DNA of 35,000 nt from Neocallimastix lanati (nom. inval.) (Eukaryota > Neocallimastigomycota > Neocallimastigomycetes > Neocallimastigales > Neocallimastigaceae): assembly GCA_016946835.1 (NCBI GenBank), contig JACVTC010000071.1:760001-795000 (forward strand), in the 5' to 3' direction. Under the pieces are notes generated by a model, which was not told the DNA's origin, searched no databases, and saw nothing but the letters and a program-made list of their open reading frames with translations. Position 1 is the stretch's first letter. Every line of letters starts with the position of its first letter. The position numbers and the translations under genes were made by a program. Below, one piece after another: positions 34,925 through 35,000 of the stretch.

Positions 34925-35000
34925 GTAATAATAAAAAAATTTTTTTAAAAAAATATATATATATATTTTTAAATCATTGAAATATATAATATAAAGTTAA

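Noticed and set aside
34987-35000. Start of Arp3 exon 5 after AAAG near 34996
   Set aside because: The next bases (TTAA) do not encode the expected Arp3 continuation, so the exon is probably beyond the window.

Overview
This is extremely A+T-rich eukaryotic DNA, with intergenic stretches made almost only of A and T, long A or T homopolymers and many short tandem repeats. It holds four host genes: a leucine-rich-repeat (LRR) protein, a full-size ABCA-type transporter, a secreted CpdB/UshA-like nucleotidase and the actin-related protein Arp3. It also holds a full-length Ty1/copia retrotransposon. Three of the four host genes have AT-rich GT-AG introns. Together with a bacterial-looking intronless phosphoesterase this best fits an anaerobic rumen/gut fungus (Neocallimastigomycota). 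That is an inference from composition and gene content. A dictyostelid-like AT-rich protist is the main alternative and fits less well.

Layout. 101-1303 (-) is the 5' part of a secreted LRR gene in which each exon encodes one LRR; it runs off the left edge. 1304-8796 is gene-poor AT-rich DNA with small duplications. 9064-14875 (+), with a possible start-codon mini-exon at 8797-8799, is an ABCA transporter. It converges on the intronless nucleotidase at 16104-17933 (-), whose stop lies 30 bp from a perfect (ATT)33 microsatellite. 17934-21844 is repeat-rich AT DNA. 21845-22464 is a small compositional island containing a perfect 242-bp tandem duplication.

22504-31204 is a nested mobile region. 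Two inverted copies of an apparently undescribed element, with ends built of short TTTCGC-type repeats, lie tail to tail around about 29681. The left copy (A) has been split by a 6187-bp copia element (22683-28869, minus orientation). The right copy (B, 29698-31204) is flanked by perfect 29-bp direct repeats. The copia LTRs differ at only one base, yet gag-pol carries one in-frame stop and one 1-base frameshift. Its primer-binding site looks like the complement of the 5' half of a lysine tRNA.

31234-32758 is AT-rich DNA with a triple 79-bp repeat. 32759-34924 (+) holds the first four exons of Arp3, which continues off the right edge. The host genes do not form a pathway. They are separate housekeeping, transport and secreted functions spaced by repeat-rich DNA.
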